NCBI GenBank assembly: GCA_045646905.1
Contig: JAZRLP010000038.1
Location: 1-59,179, forward strand
DNA length: 59,179 nucleotides
Direction: 5' to 3'
From: RGIG4079 sp045646905
GTDB taxonomy: Bacteria; Bacteroidota; Bacteroidia; Bacteroidales; Muribaculaceae
The stretch's first letter is position 1. Every line of letters starts with the position of its first letter. The notes under the pieces are model-generated. The model had not been told where the DNA came from and made no database searches. It saw nothing but the letters and a program-made list of their open reading frames with translations. Shown in pieces: positions 8,401 to 16,784 of the stretch. The position numbers and the translations under genes were made by a program.

Positions 8401-8417
8401 TTGGCACAAGATTTGTT
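8401..8417 (+). promoter_or_regulatory. Candidate sigma54-type promoter of dnaK
   Basis: TTGGCAC, five bases, then TTGT matches the -24/-12 consensus TGGCAC-N5-TTGC except for the last base. It predicts a leader of roughly 80 bases before the dnaK ATG. A competing reading is a poor -7 box (AAGATTTG, one mismatch to TAnnTTTG), but no TTG lies 19-21 bases upstream of it. No CIRCE inverted repeat (HrcA site) is present. Confidence 0.4.
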
Positions 8418-8505
8418 TTATTTAGGAGTCGACGATGAGGTCCTCGTGACACATCACAACACAAAAACAAGAAATTAATAACAAAAACAATAAAAACTCA
8501 AAATT

Positions 8506-10431
8506 ATGGGAAAAATTATCGGTATTGACTTAGGTACTACCAACTCATGTGTAGCTGTTCTCGAAGGTAACGACCCTGTTGTTATCCCTAACAGCGAAGG
8601 TCGCAACACTACCCCTTCGGTAGTAGCATTTGTTGACGGTGGCGAACGCAAAGTAGGCGATCCTGCTAAACGCCAAGCAATCACAAACCCAAAACGCACT
8701 ATCTACTCTATCAAGCGTTTCATGGGTGAAACTTATGACAATGTAGCAAAAGAAATCGACCGCATTCCTTATAAAGTAGTGCGTGGCGACAACAATACTC
8801 CTCGCGTTGACATTGACGGTCGCGAATATACTGCTCAAGAAATCTCGGCTATGACTCTTCAAAAAATGAAAAAAACTGCCGAAGACTACCTTGGTCAAAC
8901 AGTAACTGAAGCTGTCATCACAGTTCCCGCTTACTTCAACGATGCTCAACGCCAAGCGACTAAAGAAGCTGGCGAAATTGCTGGTCTTACAGTAAAACGC
9001 ATCGTAAACGAACCTACTGCAGCTGCTCTTGCGTATGGTCTTGACAAAATCGACAAAGACCAAAAAATCGCAGTATTCGACCTTGGTGGTGGTACATTTG
9101 ATATCTCTATCCTCGAACTCGGCGATGGTGTATTTGAAGTAAAATCAACCAACGGTGACACTCACCTTGGTGGTGACGACTTCGACCATGTTATCATCGA
9201 CTGGTTGGCTCAAGAATTTCTCAACGAGGAAGGTGTTGACCTCCGTCAAGATCCTATGGCTCTTCAACGCCTTAAAGAAGCTGCTGAAAAAGCTAAAATC
9301 GAGCTTTCAAGCACTACTTCTACCGAAATCAACCTTCCTTACATCATGCCTGTGAATGGTATTCCCAAACACTTGGTAAAAACTCTCTCACGCGCTAAAT
9401 TTGAGCAACTCGCCGATAGCCTCATCCAAGCAACTATCAAACCTTGCGAACAAGCTCTCCGCGATGCAGGTCTCACTGCAAGCGATATCGACGAAGTAAT
9501 CCTCGTGGGTGGTTCTACTCGTATCCCTGCTATCCAACAAATCGTTGAACGCTTCTTTGGCAAAGCTCCTTCTAAAGGTGTTAACCCCGACGAAGTAGTT
9601 GCTGTGGGTGCTGCAATCCAAGGTGGTGTACTTTCGGGCGAAGTGAAAGATGTACTTCTTCTCGACGTTGTCCCCTTGTCGGTAGGTATCGAAACTCTCG
9701 GTGGTGTGATGACTAAACTCATCGAAGCTAACACTACAATCCCTACTCGCAAGAGCGAAACATTCTCTACTGCAGCCGACAATCAACCATCAGTAGAAAT
9801 CCATGTGCTCCAAGGCGAACGCCCAATGGCTAAAGACGACAAAACTCTTGGTCGCTTCCACCTCGATGGCATCGCTCCTGCTCCTCGTGGTATTCCTCAA
9901 ATCGAAGTTACCTTCGAAATCGATGCCAACGGTATCCTCAATGTTTCGGCTAAAGATAAAGCTACTGGCAAACAACAAAGCATCCGCATCGAAGCATCAA
10001 GCGGCTTGAGCGACGAAGAAATCAAGCGCATGAAAGAAGAAGCTGAAGCTAATGCTGCAGCCGATGCTAAAGAAAAAGAACGCATCGACAAACTCAACCA
10101 AGCCGATGCTATCATTTTCCAAACCGAAAAGCAATTGAGCGAACTCGGCGACAAGATTCCTGCCGACAAAAAAGCTCCTATCGAGGCTGCTGTAGCTAAA
10201 CTTAAAGATGCTCACAAAGCACAAGATATCCCTGCTATCGACGCAGCAATCAAAGAAATTGAGACAGTATTTGGTCAAATCCAACAAGACATCATCAATG
10301 CTCAACAACAAGCAGGTGGGCAACCAGGCGCTGGCGCTAACCCATTCGCAGGTGGCCAACCAGGTGCAAACCCAAATGCTGGCGGAAACAGCGACACTGT
10401 TACCGATGTTGACTTCGAAGAAGTAAAATAG
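8506..10431 (+). CDS. dnaK: Molecular chaperone DnaK (Hsp70)
   Basis: 641 residues, full length. The ATPase domain begins GIDLGTTNSCVAV and contains VPAYFNDAQRQATKEAGEIAGL-type phosphate/connect motifs and DLGGGTFDIS; the substrate-binding domain follows (from about 390) and the C-terminal lid ends in a Gly/Pro/Gln-rich tail and DVDFEEVK. Cytosolic ATP-dependent folding chaperone working with DnaJ and GrpE, which are not adjacent here. The gene stands alone between its own promoter and a hairpin terminator. Codon use is biased to GCT/GGT/CTC-type codons, as expected for a highly expressed gene. Confidence 0.98.
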   Translation: MGKIIGIDLGTTNSCVAVLEGNDPVVIPNSEGRNTTPSVVAFVDGGERKVGDPAKRQAITNPKRTIYSIKRFMGETYDNVAKEIDRIPYKVVRGDNNTPRVDIDGREYTAQEISAMTLQKMKKTAEDYLGQTVTEAVITVPAYFNDAQRQATKEAGEIAGLTVKRIVNEPTAAALAYGLDKIDKDQKIAVFDLGGGTFDISILELGDGVFEVKSTNGDTHLGGDDFDHVIIDWLAQEFLNEEGVDLRQDPMALQRLKEAAEKAKIELSSTTSTEINLPYIMPVNGIPKHLVKTLSRAKFEQLADSLIQATIKPCEQALRDAGLTASDIDEVILVGGSTRIPAIQQIVERFFGKAPSKGVNPDEVVAVGAAIQGGVLSGEVKDVLLLDVVPLSVGIETLGGVMTKLIEANTTIPTRKSETFSTAADNQPSVEIHVLQGERPMAKDDKTLGRFHLDGIAPAPRGIPQIEVTFEIDANGILNVSAKDKATGKQQSIRIEASSGLSDEEIKRMKEEAEANAAADAKEKERIDKLNQADAIIFQTEKQLSELGDKIPADKKAPIEAAVAKLKDAHKAQDIPAIDAAIKEIETVFGQIQQDIINAQQQAGGQPGAGANPFAGGQPGANPNAGGNSDTVTDVDFEEVK

Positions 10432-10468
10432 TCTCTCTTGAAATAATAATCTATAAAAACATGCACCA

Positions 10469-10502
10469 AGAGCGTTCTCCATTTGGGGAACGCTCTTTTT
10501 TT
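10469..10502 (+). terminator. dnaK terminator
   Basis: A 12-pair stem with one G-U (10469-10480 with 10485-10496) and a 4-base loop, followed by a T run to 10501. Confidence 0.85.
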
Positions 10503-10623
10503 GAGTAGAGAGACATGCATCCACTCCAACCTATTCCTTGCTATAACACTTGTGTGCTTTCACTTTGTTACTTTCTCAAAAGATGAGGCAAGGTAAACAA
10601 AATGACTTCTACCCCTCCCCTAA

Positions 10624-10660
10624 TAAAAAAGTCTCAACTACGCATATCGTAATTGAGACT
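10624..10660 (-). terminator. Terminator of the Lrp-type gene
   Basis: On the minus strand 10660-10648 pairs with 10642-10630 (13 pairs, one G-U, 5-base loop) and is followed by TTTTTTATTA. It lies 27 bases after the Lrp-type stop codon. Confidence 0.8.
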
Positions 10661-10686
10661 AATATTTCATCGTTTTTTTACTCTAC

Positions 10687-11151
10687 TTATTTTTCTCCAA
10701 TAGGAATTTGTCGCTTAAACACCTCTTTAAATGAAATTAGCGATTCGGTGCGAGAGAGGCCCAAATGTTGCAATTTCTCGTGTATAATATGCAAGAGATG
10801 GTCATTGTTGCGAGCATATAATTTGATAAACATATCATATTGACCGGTAGTGAAATGGCATTCTACCACCTCGGGGATCTTCTTCAACTCCTCAACTACA
10901 TAATTAAATTGAGATGGGTCTTTAAGGAAAAATCCTATATAAGCACATGTATCATATCCCACCAACGATGGGTCAAAAAGAGTCTCCGACCCTTTAACAA
11001 CCCCCATTGAAGTGAGTTTTTGGATTCGTTGATGAATTGCAGCGCCCGACACATCGCACGCACGAGCAATTTCAAGATAAGGCTTGCGTGCATTATCGGC
11101 AAGCATTTGTAATATTTTAATATCGAGAGAGTCGAGTTGTACTTGTGACAT
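10687..11151 (-). CDS. Lrp/AsnC-family transcriptional regulator
   Basis: 154 residues, the standard size. The N-terminal winged-helix domain (about 5-60) contains LDIKILQMLADNARKPYLEI and VSGAAIHQRIQKLTSMGVV; the C-terminal RAM ligand-binding domain (about 70-150) contains GFFLKDPSQF and CHFTTGQYDMFIKLYA. Such proteins form octamers that sense amino acids and regulate their metabolism. The gene is divergent from a GNAT gene with overlapping promoter regions, so control of itself and possibly of that neighbour is likely. The effector cannot be inferred. Confidence 0.92.
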   Translation of the reverse strand: MSQVQLDSLDIKILQMLADNARKPYLEIARACDVSGAAIHQRIQKLTSMGVVKGSETLFDPSLVGYDTCAYIGFFLKDPSQFNYVVEELKKIPEVVECHFTTGQYDMFIKLYARNNDHLLHIIHEKLQHLGLSRTESLISFKEVFKRQIPIGEK

Positions 11152-11180
11152 TATCTATTATTTTTTATTGATTTATATGG

Positions 11181-11188
11181 CAAAGTTA
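11181..11188 (-). promoter_or_regulatory. -7 box for the Lrp-type gene
   Basis: TAACTTTG on the minus strand, 30 bases before the start codon. AT-rich DNA between this box and the divergent GNAT promoter (about 11190-11243) is where an autoregulatory site would be expected. Confidence 0.55.
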
Positions 11189-11215
11189 TAAAATACTTTT
11201 AATTTATAACTATCA

Positions 11216-11251
11216 TTTTTGAAGTAAATTTTGAAAAAATGGCTATTTTTG
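11216..11251 (+). promoter_or_regulatory. Promoter deciding the GNAT start
   Basis: TTTTTG (11216-11221), a 22-base spacer, and TATTTTTG (11244-11251). Because the box lies after the in-frame ATG at 11239, that ATG is probably upstream of the transcript; the next ATG (11269) is the better start. Confidence 0.5.
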
Positions 11252-11268
11252 CAAGCAAAACATCTAAA

Positions 11269-11811
11269 ATGCGAGAAATATCACTAATAAAATCACATTT
11301 TCACCAACAAGCAACATCTGCTATCAAGGAAATATACTTCAATTCGTTTCCTCCCGAAGAACGCCGTTCATGGGATAGCATTAATCATTTATTATCACAA
11401 AACAACTCGCCATATAATATTGACATAATCCTTTGCGATGGTGAGGTTGCTGGATTTATTTCATGGTGGCAATTTCTCGACTTTTGTTATATTGAACATT
11501 TTGCAATAAAACAATCAATGCGTGAAATGGGTATTGGGGCAAAGGCCATCTCTCAATTTACCGAAACAAAAAACATGCCCATCGTGCTCGAAGTAGAATT
11601 ACCCAACAGTGGCGAAATGGCTCAACGACGCATTGCATTTTATACTCGAAATGGCTTTACTGCACACCCCCACTTTGAATACATCCAACCTTCCTATGGT
11701 ACAGGGCTGCCCTCTGTACCGTTAATGCTAATGACTGCAAACGCACCTTCACACATTGATTTGAATAACATTTCTCAACAACTTCATAGTGTCGTTTATG
11801 GAGTAAAATGA
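11269..11811 (+). CDS. GNAT-family N-acetyltransferase
   Basis: 180 residues from the ATG at 11269, chosen because a -7 box covers 11244-11251; an ATG at 11239 would add ten residues. Core GNAT elements are visible: the strand GEVAGFISWWQF, then FCYIEHFAIKQSMREMGIGAKAI with an acetyl-CoA-binding loop of the R-x-x-G-x-G/A type (REMGIG), and IVLEVELPNSGEMAQRRIAFYTRNGF, the typical C-terminal strand and helix. It is probably a cytosolic acetyltransferase; no substrate can be named. The gene is single and divergent from the Lrp-type regulator. Confidence 0.8.
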   Translation: MREISLIKSHFHQQATSAIKEIYFNSFPPEERRSWDSINHLLSQNNSPYNIDIILCDGEVAGFISWWQFLDFCYIEHFAIKQSMREMGIGAKAISQFTETKNMPIVLEVELPNSGEMAQRRIAFYTRNGFTAHPHFEYIQPSYGTGLPSVPLMLMTANAPSHIDLNNISQQLHSVVYGVK

Positions 11812-11865
11812 TTCTTTTTACAATATTTGTAGGAATATTCGAGTGGTTATTTGTTAAAAATATGG

Positions 11866-11873
11866 TACTTTTG
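11866..11873 (+). promoter_or_regulatory. -7 box for the metal-uptake genes
   Basis: TACTTTTG, 20 bases before the ATG of the binding-protein gene. The expected -33 TTG at 19-21 bases is not clear. I see no convincing Fur/Zur palindrome nearby. Confidence 0.45.
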
Positions 11874-11893
11874 TATTTATAAATAATGTAATA

Positions 11894-12799
11894 ATGAAAA
11901 CAAAGATTTTATATATTCTCATTTTTGTCCTCGCATTTGTCGCATCGAGTTGCAAACGCGAAACATCAAACGCCAAGCCCTCGATAACAGTGAGCCTTGA
12001 GCCTCAAAAATATTTCCTCGATAAAATCGTGGGCGATAGTATTGAGGTCGTGTGCCTACTACAAAATGGAGCCAATCCCGAAAATTACGAACCTTCGGTC
12101 AATGACCTCATGGCAATTGAAAATAGTGTGGCATACATCAAAATGGGCAATGTGGGATTTGAACAAGTTTTGATTGAAAAAATATCAGAAAACAAATCTA
12201 TTCCCATCTACAATTGCTCTCAAGACATCACATTGATTATGGGCACTCACGACTGTTGCGAGCATCACAACCATGAGCATGGCGATGAATGTAGCGAAGA
12301 GCAACATCATCATGAATCTTCGGCCGACCCTCACACATGGACCTCAATAAAAAATGCAAAAATCATTGCTCGCAATATGCTTGATGTCGTAGTGAAAGTT
12401 GATTCGACAAATGCCAATTTCTACACATCTAACTACAACAATCTTATAAGCGCTCTCGATTCGCTCGACAATTATGCCACTACGCAGTTAGCATCACACA
12501 AAGGCGAGGCATTCCTTGTGTGGCATCCCTCATTGAGCTACTTTGCCCGTGATTATGACCTTGAGCAAATAACTATAGGGCAAATAGGCAAAGAGCTATC
12601 GGCAAAACAGCTACAAGAGCAAATCAACAATGCACGCAACCACAAAGCGCGCGTATTTTTCTTTCAAAAAGAATTTGACTCACAACAGGCCTCGGTGTTA
12701 AACGACCAAATTGGAGCCAAAATGATAACAATAAATCCTTTGAGCTATGACTGGGAAACCGAAATTAGACGCGTCATCGATGCGATTGCCTCAAAATAA
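11894..12799 (+). CDS. Metal ABC transporter substrate-binding lipoprotein (ZnuA-like)
   Basis: 301 residues with a lipobox (VASSC, Cys about 20), so membrane-anchored. It follows the cluster A-1 binding-protein plan: SLEPQKYFLDKIVGD near the N-terminus, a His/Glu/Asp-rich loop (about 118-144, HDCCEHHNHEHGDE and EEQHHHES), ADPHTW, and VWHPSLSYFARDYDL. These features point to zinc or manganese capture. The first metal His of the family (usually in DPHxYEP) is replaced, reading GANPENYEPS. The gene is followed after one base by its ATPase, but no permease gene is present in the window. Confidence 0.85.
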   Translation: MKTKILYILIFVLAFVASSCKRETSNAKPSITVSLEPQKYFLDKIVGDSIEVVCLLQNGANPENYEPSVNDLMAIENSVAYIKMGNVGFEQVLIEKISENKSIPIYNCSQDITLIMGTHDCCEHHNHEHGDECSEEQHHHESSADPHTWTSIKNAKIIARNMLDVVVKVDSTNANFYTSNYNNLISALDSLDNYATTQLASHKGEAFLVWHPSLSYFARDYDLEQITIGQIGKELSAKQLQEQINNARNHKARVFFFQKEFDSQQASVLNDQIGAKMITINPLSYDWETEIRRVIDAIASK

Positions 12800-12800
12800 A

Positions 12801-13469
12801 ATGATTGAACTCGACTCGGTGGCAATGCAGTGGGACAATCACATAGCATTGCAAAATGTGAGTCTCACCATAAACGAAGGTGACTTTTTAGCCATTACTG
12901 GACCCAATGGTGGAGGTAAAACTACATTGTTGCGACTCATACTTCGCCTCATTAAACCCACGAGCGGCAAAGTTATATATCGTAGTTACGGCAAAGAGGT
13001 AGAGAATCTTGAAATAGGATATCTACCTCAAAAGAATCAGATTGATAGTCGATTTCCCATCACCGTTGAAGAAGTTGTGTCTCTTGGGCTCATGTCGCAA
13101 AAAAAACTTTCCAAACAAGAGCATAAAGAAAAAGTATCGCAAACAATCGCACTCATGGGGCTTGAAGAGCATGCCAATCGATTGATTGGTGAATTATCGG
13201 GAGGCCAGTTACAACGCACGCTACTCGGTCGCGCTATTGTTTCAAATCCTCGCGTGCTTGTTCTTGATGAGCCGTTAAGTTATGTCGATAAATCGTTTGA
13301 GGGCCGACTATATGATATTATAGCGCAACTGGCCAAGCACACTACAATAATTCTTGTGTCGCACGAAATGACTCGCATTGCAACGATGGCCAATCGCCAC
13401 ATAATTATTGACCGCACCCTTCACGAATGTAGCGCCGAGCATCATTATATCGCTACAGAGTGTAATTAA
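12801..13469 (+). CDS. Metal ABC transporter ATP-binding protein (ZnuC-like)
   Basis: 222 residues. The start at 12801 follows the binding-protein stop codon by one base; the frame is open further upstream (ATG at 12747), but that would overlap the previous gene by 53 bases and add no conserved sequence. Walker A GPNGGGKTT, Q-loop LPQKNQ, signature LSGGQLQR, Walker B VLVLDEPLSYVD and the switch His (SHE) are all present, so it should be an active ATPase. It would energise the uptake system with a membrane permease of the ZnuB/MntB type, which must be encoded elsewhere. Confidence 0.85.
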   Translation: MIELDSVAMQWDNHIALQNVSLTINEGDFLAITGPNGGGKTTLLRLILRLIKPTSGKVIYRSYGKEVENLEIGYLPQKNQIDSRFPITVEEVVSLGLMSQKKLSKQEHKEKVSQTIALMGLEEHANRLIGELSGGQLQRTLLGRAIVSNPRVLVLDEPLSYVDKSFEGRLYDIIAQLAKHTTIILVSHEMTRIATMANRHIIIDRTLHECSAEHHYIATECN

Positions 13470-13501
13470 GAATTATGAGCTTGTTGTTCATTAAAATTTA
13501 A

Positions 13502-14263
13502 ATGAGTTTATATACCATCATGATTACCGACCCTCGTTTTAACCGTTTGAGATTGCTTCTTGGCGATGAAACACTAATGCAAATAATGCAAAAGCGCGTC
13601 ATAGTTTTTGGTGTAGGAGGCGTAGGCAGTTGGTGTGCCGAGTCGTTAGTTCGCTCGGGTATATGCGACATCACATTAGTCGATGCCGACAAAGTGTGCA
13701 TCACCAATATCAATCGCCAACTATTAGCTACCTCTTCAACCATCGACGAAGTCAAAGTAGAAGTAATGAAACGACGATTGCTCGACATTAACCCCTCGGC
13801 ACAAGTAACCGCTCTTGAAAAAAGATACGATGAAAATTCGGCCAGCGAGTTTAACCTCAACGACTATGACTATGTAATTGATGCTATCGATTCGCTCACC
13901 GATAAAGCACTACTCATTCGCAATGCTTGCGACTCAACAGCCACATTATTTGCATCAATGGGAGCAGCCCTTAAAACCGACTCTTCAAGAATAGCGACAG
14001 CCGAATTTTGGAAAGTACAAGGTTGCCCGTTGGCAGCAGCATTGCGCCGTCGATTCAAAAAAAGCAAACAACTACCCTCTCGCAAATTTCGATGCGTGTA
14101 TAGCGACGAAGTATTTCCCAATAGAGGAGGTGAAATTGACAACGATGGATCGATGACTTTTAATAAAGTTTCTATCAACGGCACATTGGCTCACACTACA
14201 GCAATTTTCGGTCTCAAACTCGCCGAATTAGTCATCAACGATATCCTCAAACGACCAAATTAA
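13502..14263 (+). CDS. tcdA: tRNA threonylcarbamoyladenosine dehydratase TcdA
   Basis: 253 residues of the ThiF/E1-like fold. FGVGGVGSWCAESLVRSGI is the nucleotide-binding Gly-rich loop, followed by DITLVDADKVCITNINRQLLA, and RKFRCVYSDE further on. TcdA uses ATP to cyclise t6A at position 37 of ANN-decoding tRNAs into ct6A. The length fits TcdA rather than MoeB or ThiF, and no sulfur-carrier gene is nearby. A second ATG at 13520 (MITDPRF) is an alternative start. The gap of 32 bases after the ATPase gene allows co-transcription, but the functions are unrelated. Confidence 0.85.
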   Translation: MSLYTIMITDPRFNRLRLLLGDETLMQIMQKRVIVFGVGGVGSWCAESLVRSGICDITLVDADKVCITNINRQLLATSSTIDEVKVEVMKRRLLDINPSAQVTALEKRYDENSASEFNLNDYDYVIDAIDSLTDKALLIRNACDSTATLFASMGAALKTDSSRIATAEFWKVQGCPLAAALRRRFKKSKQLPSRKFRCVYSDEVFPNRGGEIDNDGSMTFNKVSINGTLAHTTAIFGLKLAELVINDILKRPN

Positions 14264-14325
14264 GACCCCTCAACTCATATTTTTCAAAAAAAAGAGACAA
14301 AAAACGCATTTTTTTCACAAAACAC

Positions 14326-14356
14326 TTGCACAGATAAAAAATAGTCCCTATCTTTG
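14326..14356 (+). promoter_or_regulatory. tRNA-Pro promoter
   Basis: TTG at 14326-14328, a 20-base spacer, and TATCTTTG at 14349-14356; the mature tRNA begins 31 bases later. A textbook Bacteroidetes promoter. Confidence 0.75.
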
Positions 14357-14386
14357 CACTCGCAAAAGCCAATGAGGCGAAAGCAT

Positions 14387-14461
14387 CGGGGTGTAGCGCA
14401 GTCCGGTTAGCGCACCTGCTTTGGGAGCAGGGGGTCCCAGGTTCGAATCCTGGTACCCCGA
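14387..14461 (+). tRNA. tRNA-Pro (anticodon UGG)
   Basis: 75 bases form a full cloverleaf. The acceptor stem is CGGGGTG with TACCCCG (7 pairs, the last G-U), the D arm contains GCGCAG...AGCGC, and the anticodon stem CCTGC/GCAGG holds the loop TTTGGGA with anticodon TGG. The T arm is CCAGG-TTCGAAT-CCTGG and the discriminator base is A. The 3' CCA is not encoded (the genome reads ACAAAG). Confidence 0.97.
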
Positions 14462-14468
14462 CAAAGAA

Positions 14469-14502
14469 AGAGAATCACAATGTGGTTCTCTTTTCTTTTT
14501 TA
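14469..14502 (+). terminator. Terminator after tRNA-Pro
   Basis: Ten-pair stem (14469-14478 with 14482-14491, one G-U, 3-base loop) followed by TTTCTTTTTT. Confidence 0.75.
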
Positions 14503-14739
14503 TAAATACAAATAACCGGTAGAACCACCTAAACGCACCAAACACTACAATCCAAATCATCACTCAAGAATCACACTCCATATGCTACCTCGACTAAAAT
14601 GAAGTTTTTTTTGAAAATGATGATAAAATATTTGTTTTATATCACGAAAGTTTTCTATATTCGCAGTGTGATTTGGTCACGCCAAATTGCGAGGTGATTA
14701 AAAAGATAGTAAAAACGATATTAAAGAATAGTTAAGTAT

Positions 14740-15291
14740 ATGATTTTCAATTTTAGATTAGTTTCAGACGAAGTTGACAATTTCAAGAGAGAGATAAAAA
14801 TCGACGCTGACTACACTTTCCTTGATTTAAAAAATGCAATTTGTGATGCTGTAGGGTATGACAAAAATCAACTATGCTCATTTTTCCTTTGCGATGATGG
14901 TTGGGAAAAAGAAACAGAGATTACACTCGAAGATATGGGCACAAGCTCTGACGAAGATGTGTGGTTGATGGAAGATACAATCCTCAGTGACTATATCGAA
15001 GATGAGGGTCAAAAATTGATATTCATGTTTGACTATATGACCGAGCGTTCTTTCTTCCTCGAAATGAAAGAAATGATTACTGGCAAAAAACTCAAAGACC
15101 CATTGTGTACACTTTCTCTCGGCAAAGCCCCCGTGCAAATTATGGATCTCAAAGAATTTGAGGCTAAAATCGATGCCAAACTAACAGCTGCTACTGTTGA
15201 CGACATCGACGAAGAATTTTATGGCAGCGAAGAATTCAACGAAGACGAATTTGAAGCCGAAGGCTTTGAAGAAATGTCATTTGATGACTAA
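14740..15291 (+). CDS. pRiA4b ORF-3-like (plasmid-type) domain protein
   Basis: 183 residues, acidic and soluble. The N-terminal part MIFNFRLVSDEVDNFKREI, then FLDLKNAICDAVGYDKNQLCSF and WLMEDTILSDYIEDEGQKLIFMFDY, matches the pRiA4b ORF-3-like domain, found on plasmids and in many Bacteroidetes chromosomes; its biochemical role is not established. The C-terminus is a very acidic tail (DDIDEEFYGSEEFNEDEFEA). The gene is single, follows the tRNA by 278 bases with a weak -7-like TATATTCG near 14656, and has its own terminator. Nothing mobile is visible around it. Bases 14503-14655 hold no feature I can support. Confidence 0.75.
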   Translation: MIFNFRLVSDEVDNFKREIKIDADYTFLDLKNAICDAVGYDKNQLCSFFLCDDGWEKETEITLEDMGTSSDEDVWLMEDTILSDYIEDEGQKLIFMFDYMTERSFFLEMKEMITGKKLKDPLCTLSLGKAPVQIMDLKEFEAKIDAKLTAATVDDIDEEFYGSEEFNEDEFEAEGFEEMSFDD

Positions 15292-15319
15292 AAAAAACAA
15301 CTTATATTTATAACATATC

Positions 15320-15354
15320 CCCACAACATCCCCCCCCGATGTTGTGGGATTTTC
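15320..15354 (+). terminator. Terminator after pRiA4b-like gene
   Basis: Eleven-pair perfect stem (15320-15330 with 15338-15348) with a C-only loop of seven, followed by ATTTTC. Confidence 0.75.
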
Positions 15355-15397
15355 TTATCCATAAAAACCATCGCAAAGGAGAGTTTTAGTTTTATGA

Positions 15398-15427
15398 TTG
15401 AATATTGGAATAAAATAGTTACCTTTG
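15398..15427 (+). promoter_or_regulatory. trpS promoter
   Basis: TTG at 15398-15400, a 19-base spacer, TACCTTTG at 15420-15427. The leader to the trpS ATG is about 40 bases; no T-box or trp leader structure was seen. Confidence 0.7.
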
Positions 15428-15469
15428 CAATCGAAAATAAAATAAGTATATATACATTATTAATATATT

Positions 15470-16528
15470 ATGAAAGAAATCGTATTGAGTGGTATTCGTG
15501 CCACAGGTAATCTCCATTTAGGAAATTATTATGGTGCATTAAGTAAATTTGTGAAAATGCAAGAAGACTATGATTGCCTCTTCTTTATTGCCGACCTTCA
15601 CGCACTAACTACTCACCCCGACCCCAAAACCCTCCATTCAAATGTAAAAAATATCCTCGCCGAATATCTCGCTGCCGGCGTTAACCCCGACAAAGCAACC
15701 ATCTTTGTGCAAAGTGATGTGCCCGAAATTTCAGAGCTATATCTTTTGCTCAATATGCATGTGGGCATCGGCGAATTGATGCGTACAGCATCATTCAAAG
15801 ATAAAGCGCGTAAAGCACTCGGCATTAAAGCCGACAAAGAAGAAGGTGAAATCGAAAAAGAAATCATAGGCAATGAATCAAACAAACGCGTAAACGCTGG
15901 GCTACTCACCTACCCCACACTTATGGCCGTTGACATCCTCATTCAAAAAGCCAACAAGGTGCCTGTAGGAAAAGACCAAGAACAACACTTGGAATTGACT
16001 CGCCGTTTTGCTCGCCGTTTCAACTCATTCTATGGTGTTGACCTTTTCCCCGAACCCGAAAATTTCAACTTCGGAGGCAATGCAGTTAAAGTTCCCGGTC
16101 TTGATGGCTCGGGCAAAATGGGCAAAAGCGAGGGCAACTGCATCTATCTTATCGATGAAGAAAAAGTGCTTCGTAAAAAAGTAATGCGTGCAGTTACCGA
16201 TGAGGGCCCAAAAGAGCCAAACTCTCCAGTTTCACAACCTGTAGAAAATCTATTCACCCTCATGGAACTCACTTCAGCACCCGAAATAATCCAACAATAT
16301 CGCGATGCATATGCCGATTGTTCTATTCGCTATGGCGACTTAAAAAAACAACTCGCCGAAGACATCTTAAAAGTAACGCTCCCCATTCGCGAACGCATCC
16401 TCGATATTCAAAACGATGATGCCCTATTGGCTCGCGTAATTAAGCAAGGCGCCGATCGTGCTCGTGAACGCGCAGCAAAAACATTGAGCGAAGTGCGCGA
16501 AATTATGGGTATCAAAAAATTCTATTAA
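15470..16528 (+). CDS. trpS: Tryptophanyl-tRNA synthetase
   Basis: 352 residues, class I synthetase that charges tRNA-Trp in the cytosol. GIRATGNLHLGNYYGAL carries the HIGH-type motif, and GSGKMGKSEGN is the KMSKS equivalent. The tryptophan-pocket region VPVGKDQEQHLELTRRFA is also clear. The length is slightly above the bacterial average. The gene is single, between its own promoter and a strong terminator. Confidence 0.97.
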   Translation: MKEIVLSGIRATGNLHLGNYYGALSKFVKMQEDYDCLFFIADLHALTTHPDPKTLHSNVKNILAEYLAAGVNPDKATIFVQSDVPEISELYLLLNMHVGIGELMRTASFKDKARKALGIKADKEEGEIEKEIIGNESNKRVNAGLLTYPTLMAVDILIQKANKVPVGKDQEQHLELTRRFARRFNSFYGVDLFPEPENFNFGGNAVKVPGLDGSGKMGKSEGNCIYLIDEEKVLRKKVMRAVTDEGPKEPNSPVSQPVENLFTLMELTSAPEIIQQYRDAYADCSIRYGDLKKQLAEDILKVTLPIRERILDIQNDDALLARVIKQGADRARERAAKTLSEVREIMGIKKFY

Positions 16529-16553
16529 TAGAAAATATCTCATAAAATCTCAA

Positions 16554-16589
16554 AAGCGGTGTGTCAAGAAGATGACACACCGCTTTTTT
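16554..16589 (+). terminator. trpS terminator
   Basis: Perfect 13-pair stem (16554-16566 with 16573-16585), 6-base loop, followed by T residues to 16589. Confidence 0.9.
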
Positions 16590-16696
16590 CAGCCACAAAG
16601 ATGCATTTTTTTTACAAAAAAGACACATTTTCAATGTTTTCACACTTTTAACACTAAAAAAACATCAAATAATCTCAAAAATATAAAAATTTTCTC

Positions 16697-16704
16697 TAAC
16701 TTTG
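16697..16704 (+). promoter_or_regulatory. -7 box for first C39-like peptidase gene
   Basis: TAACTTTG, about 80 bases before the ATG. No clear -33 TTG. The leader contains TAAATATGTAACTACC-type AT-rich sequence without a strong fold. Confidence 0.5.
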
Positions 16705-16784
16705 TCTCGATTATACCTTAAATATGTAACTACCATACATATAGCCAAAGAACAAGAATTTTTTTTAAATCTAATAATTAACTT

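Noticed and set aside
8545..9063. Long open frames on the minus strand across dnaK (also 9339-9782, 9388-9786 and 9997-10524)
   Set aside because: They are antisense shadows of dnaK caused by its biased codon use; none has a promoter, a recognisable domain or an intergenic start.
14348..14563. 71-codon minus-strand frame covering tRNA-Pro
   Set aside because: The product (with DSNLGPPAPKAGALTGLRYTP) is the well-known false protein translated from the antisense strand of a tRNA gene.
14740..15291. Plasmid-type pRiA4b ORF-3-like gene next to a tRNA as sign of an integrated element
   Set aside because: No integrase, no repeat of the tRNA 3' end and no change in base composition nearby; the domain is common on Bacteroidetes chromosomes.
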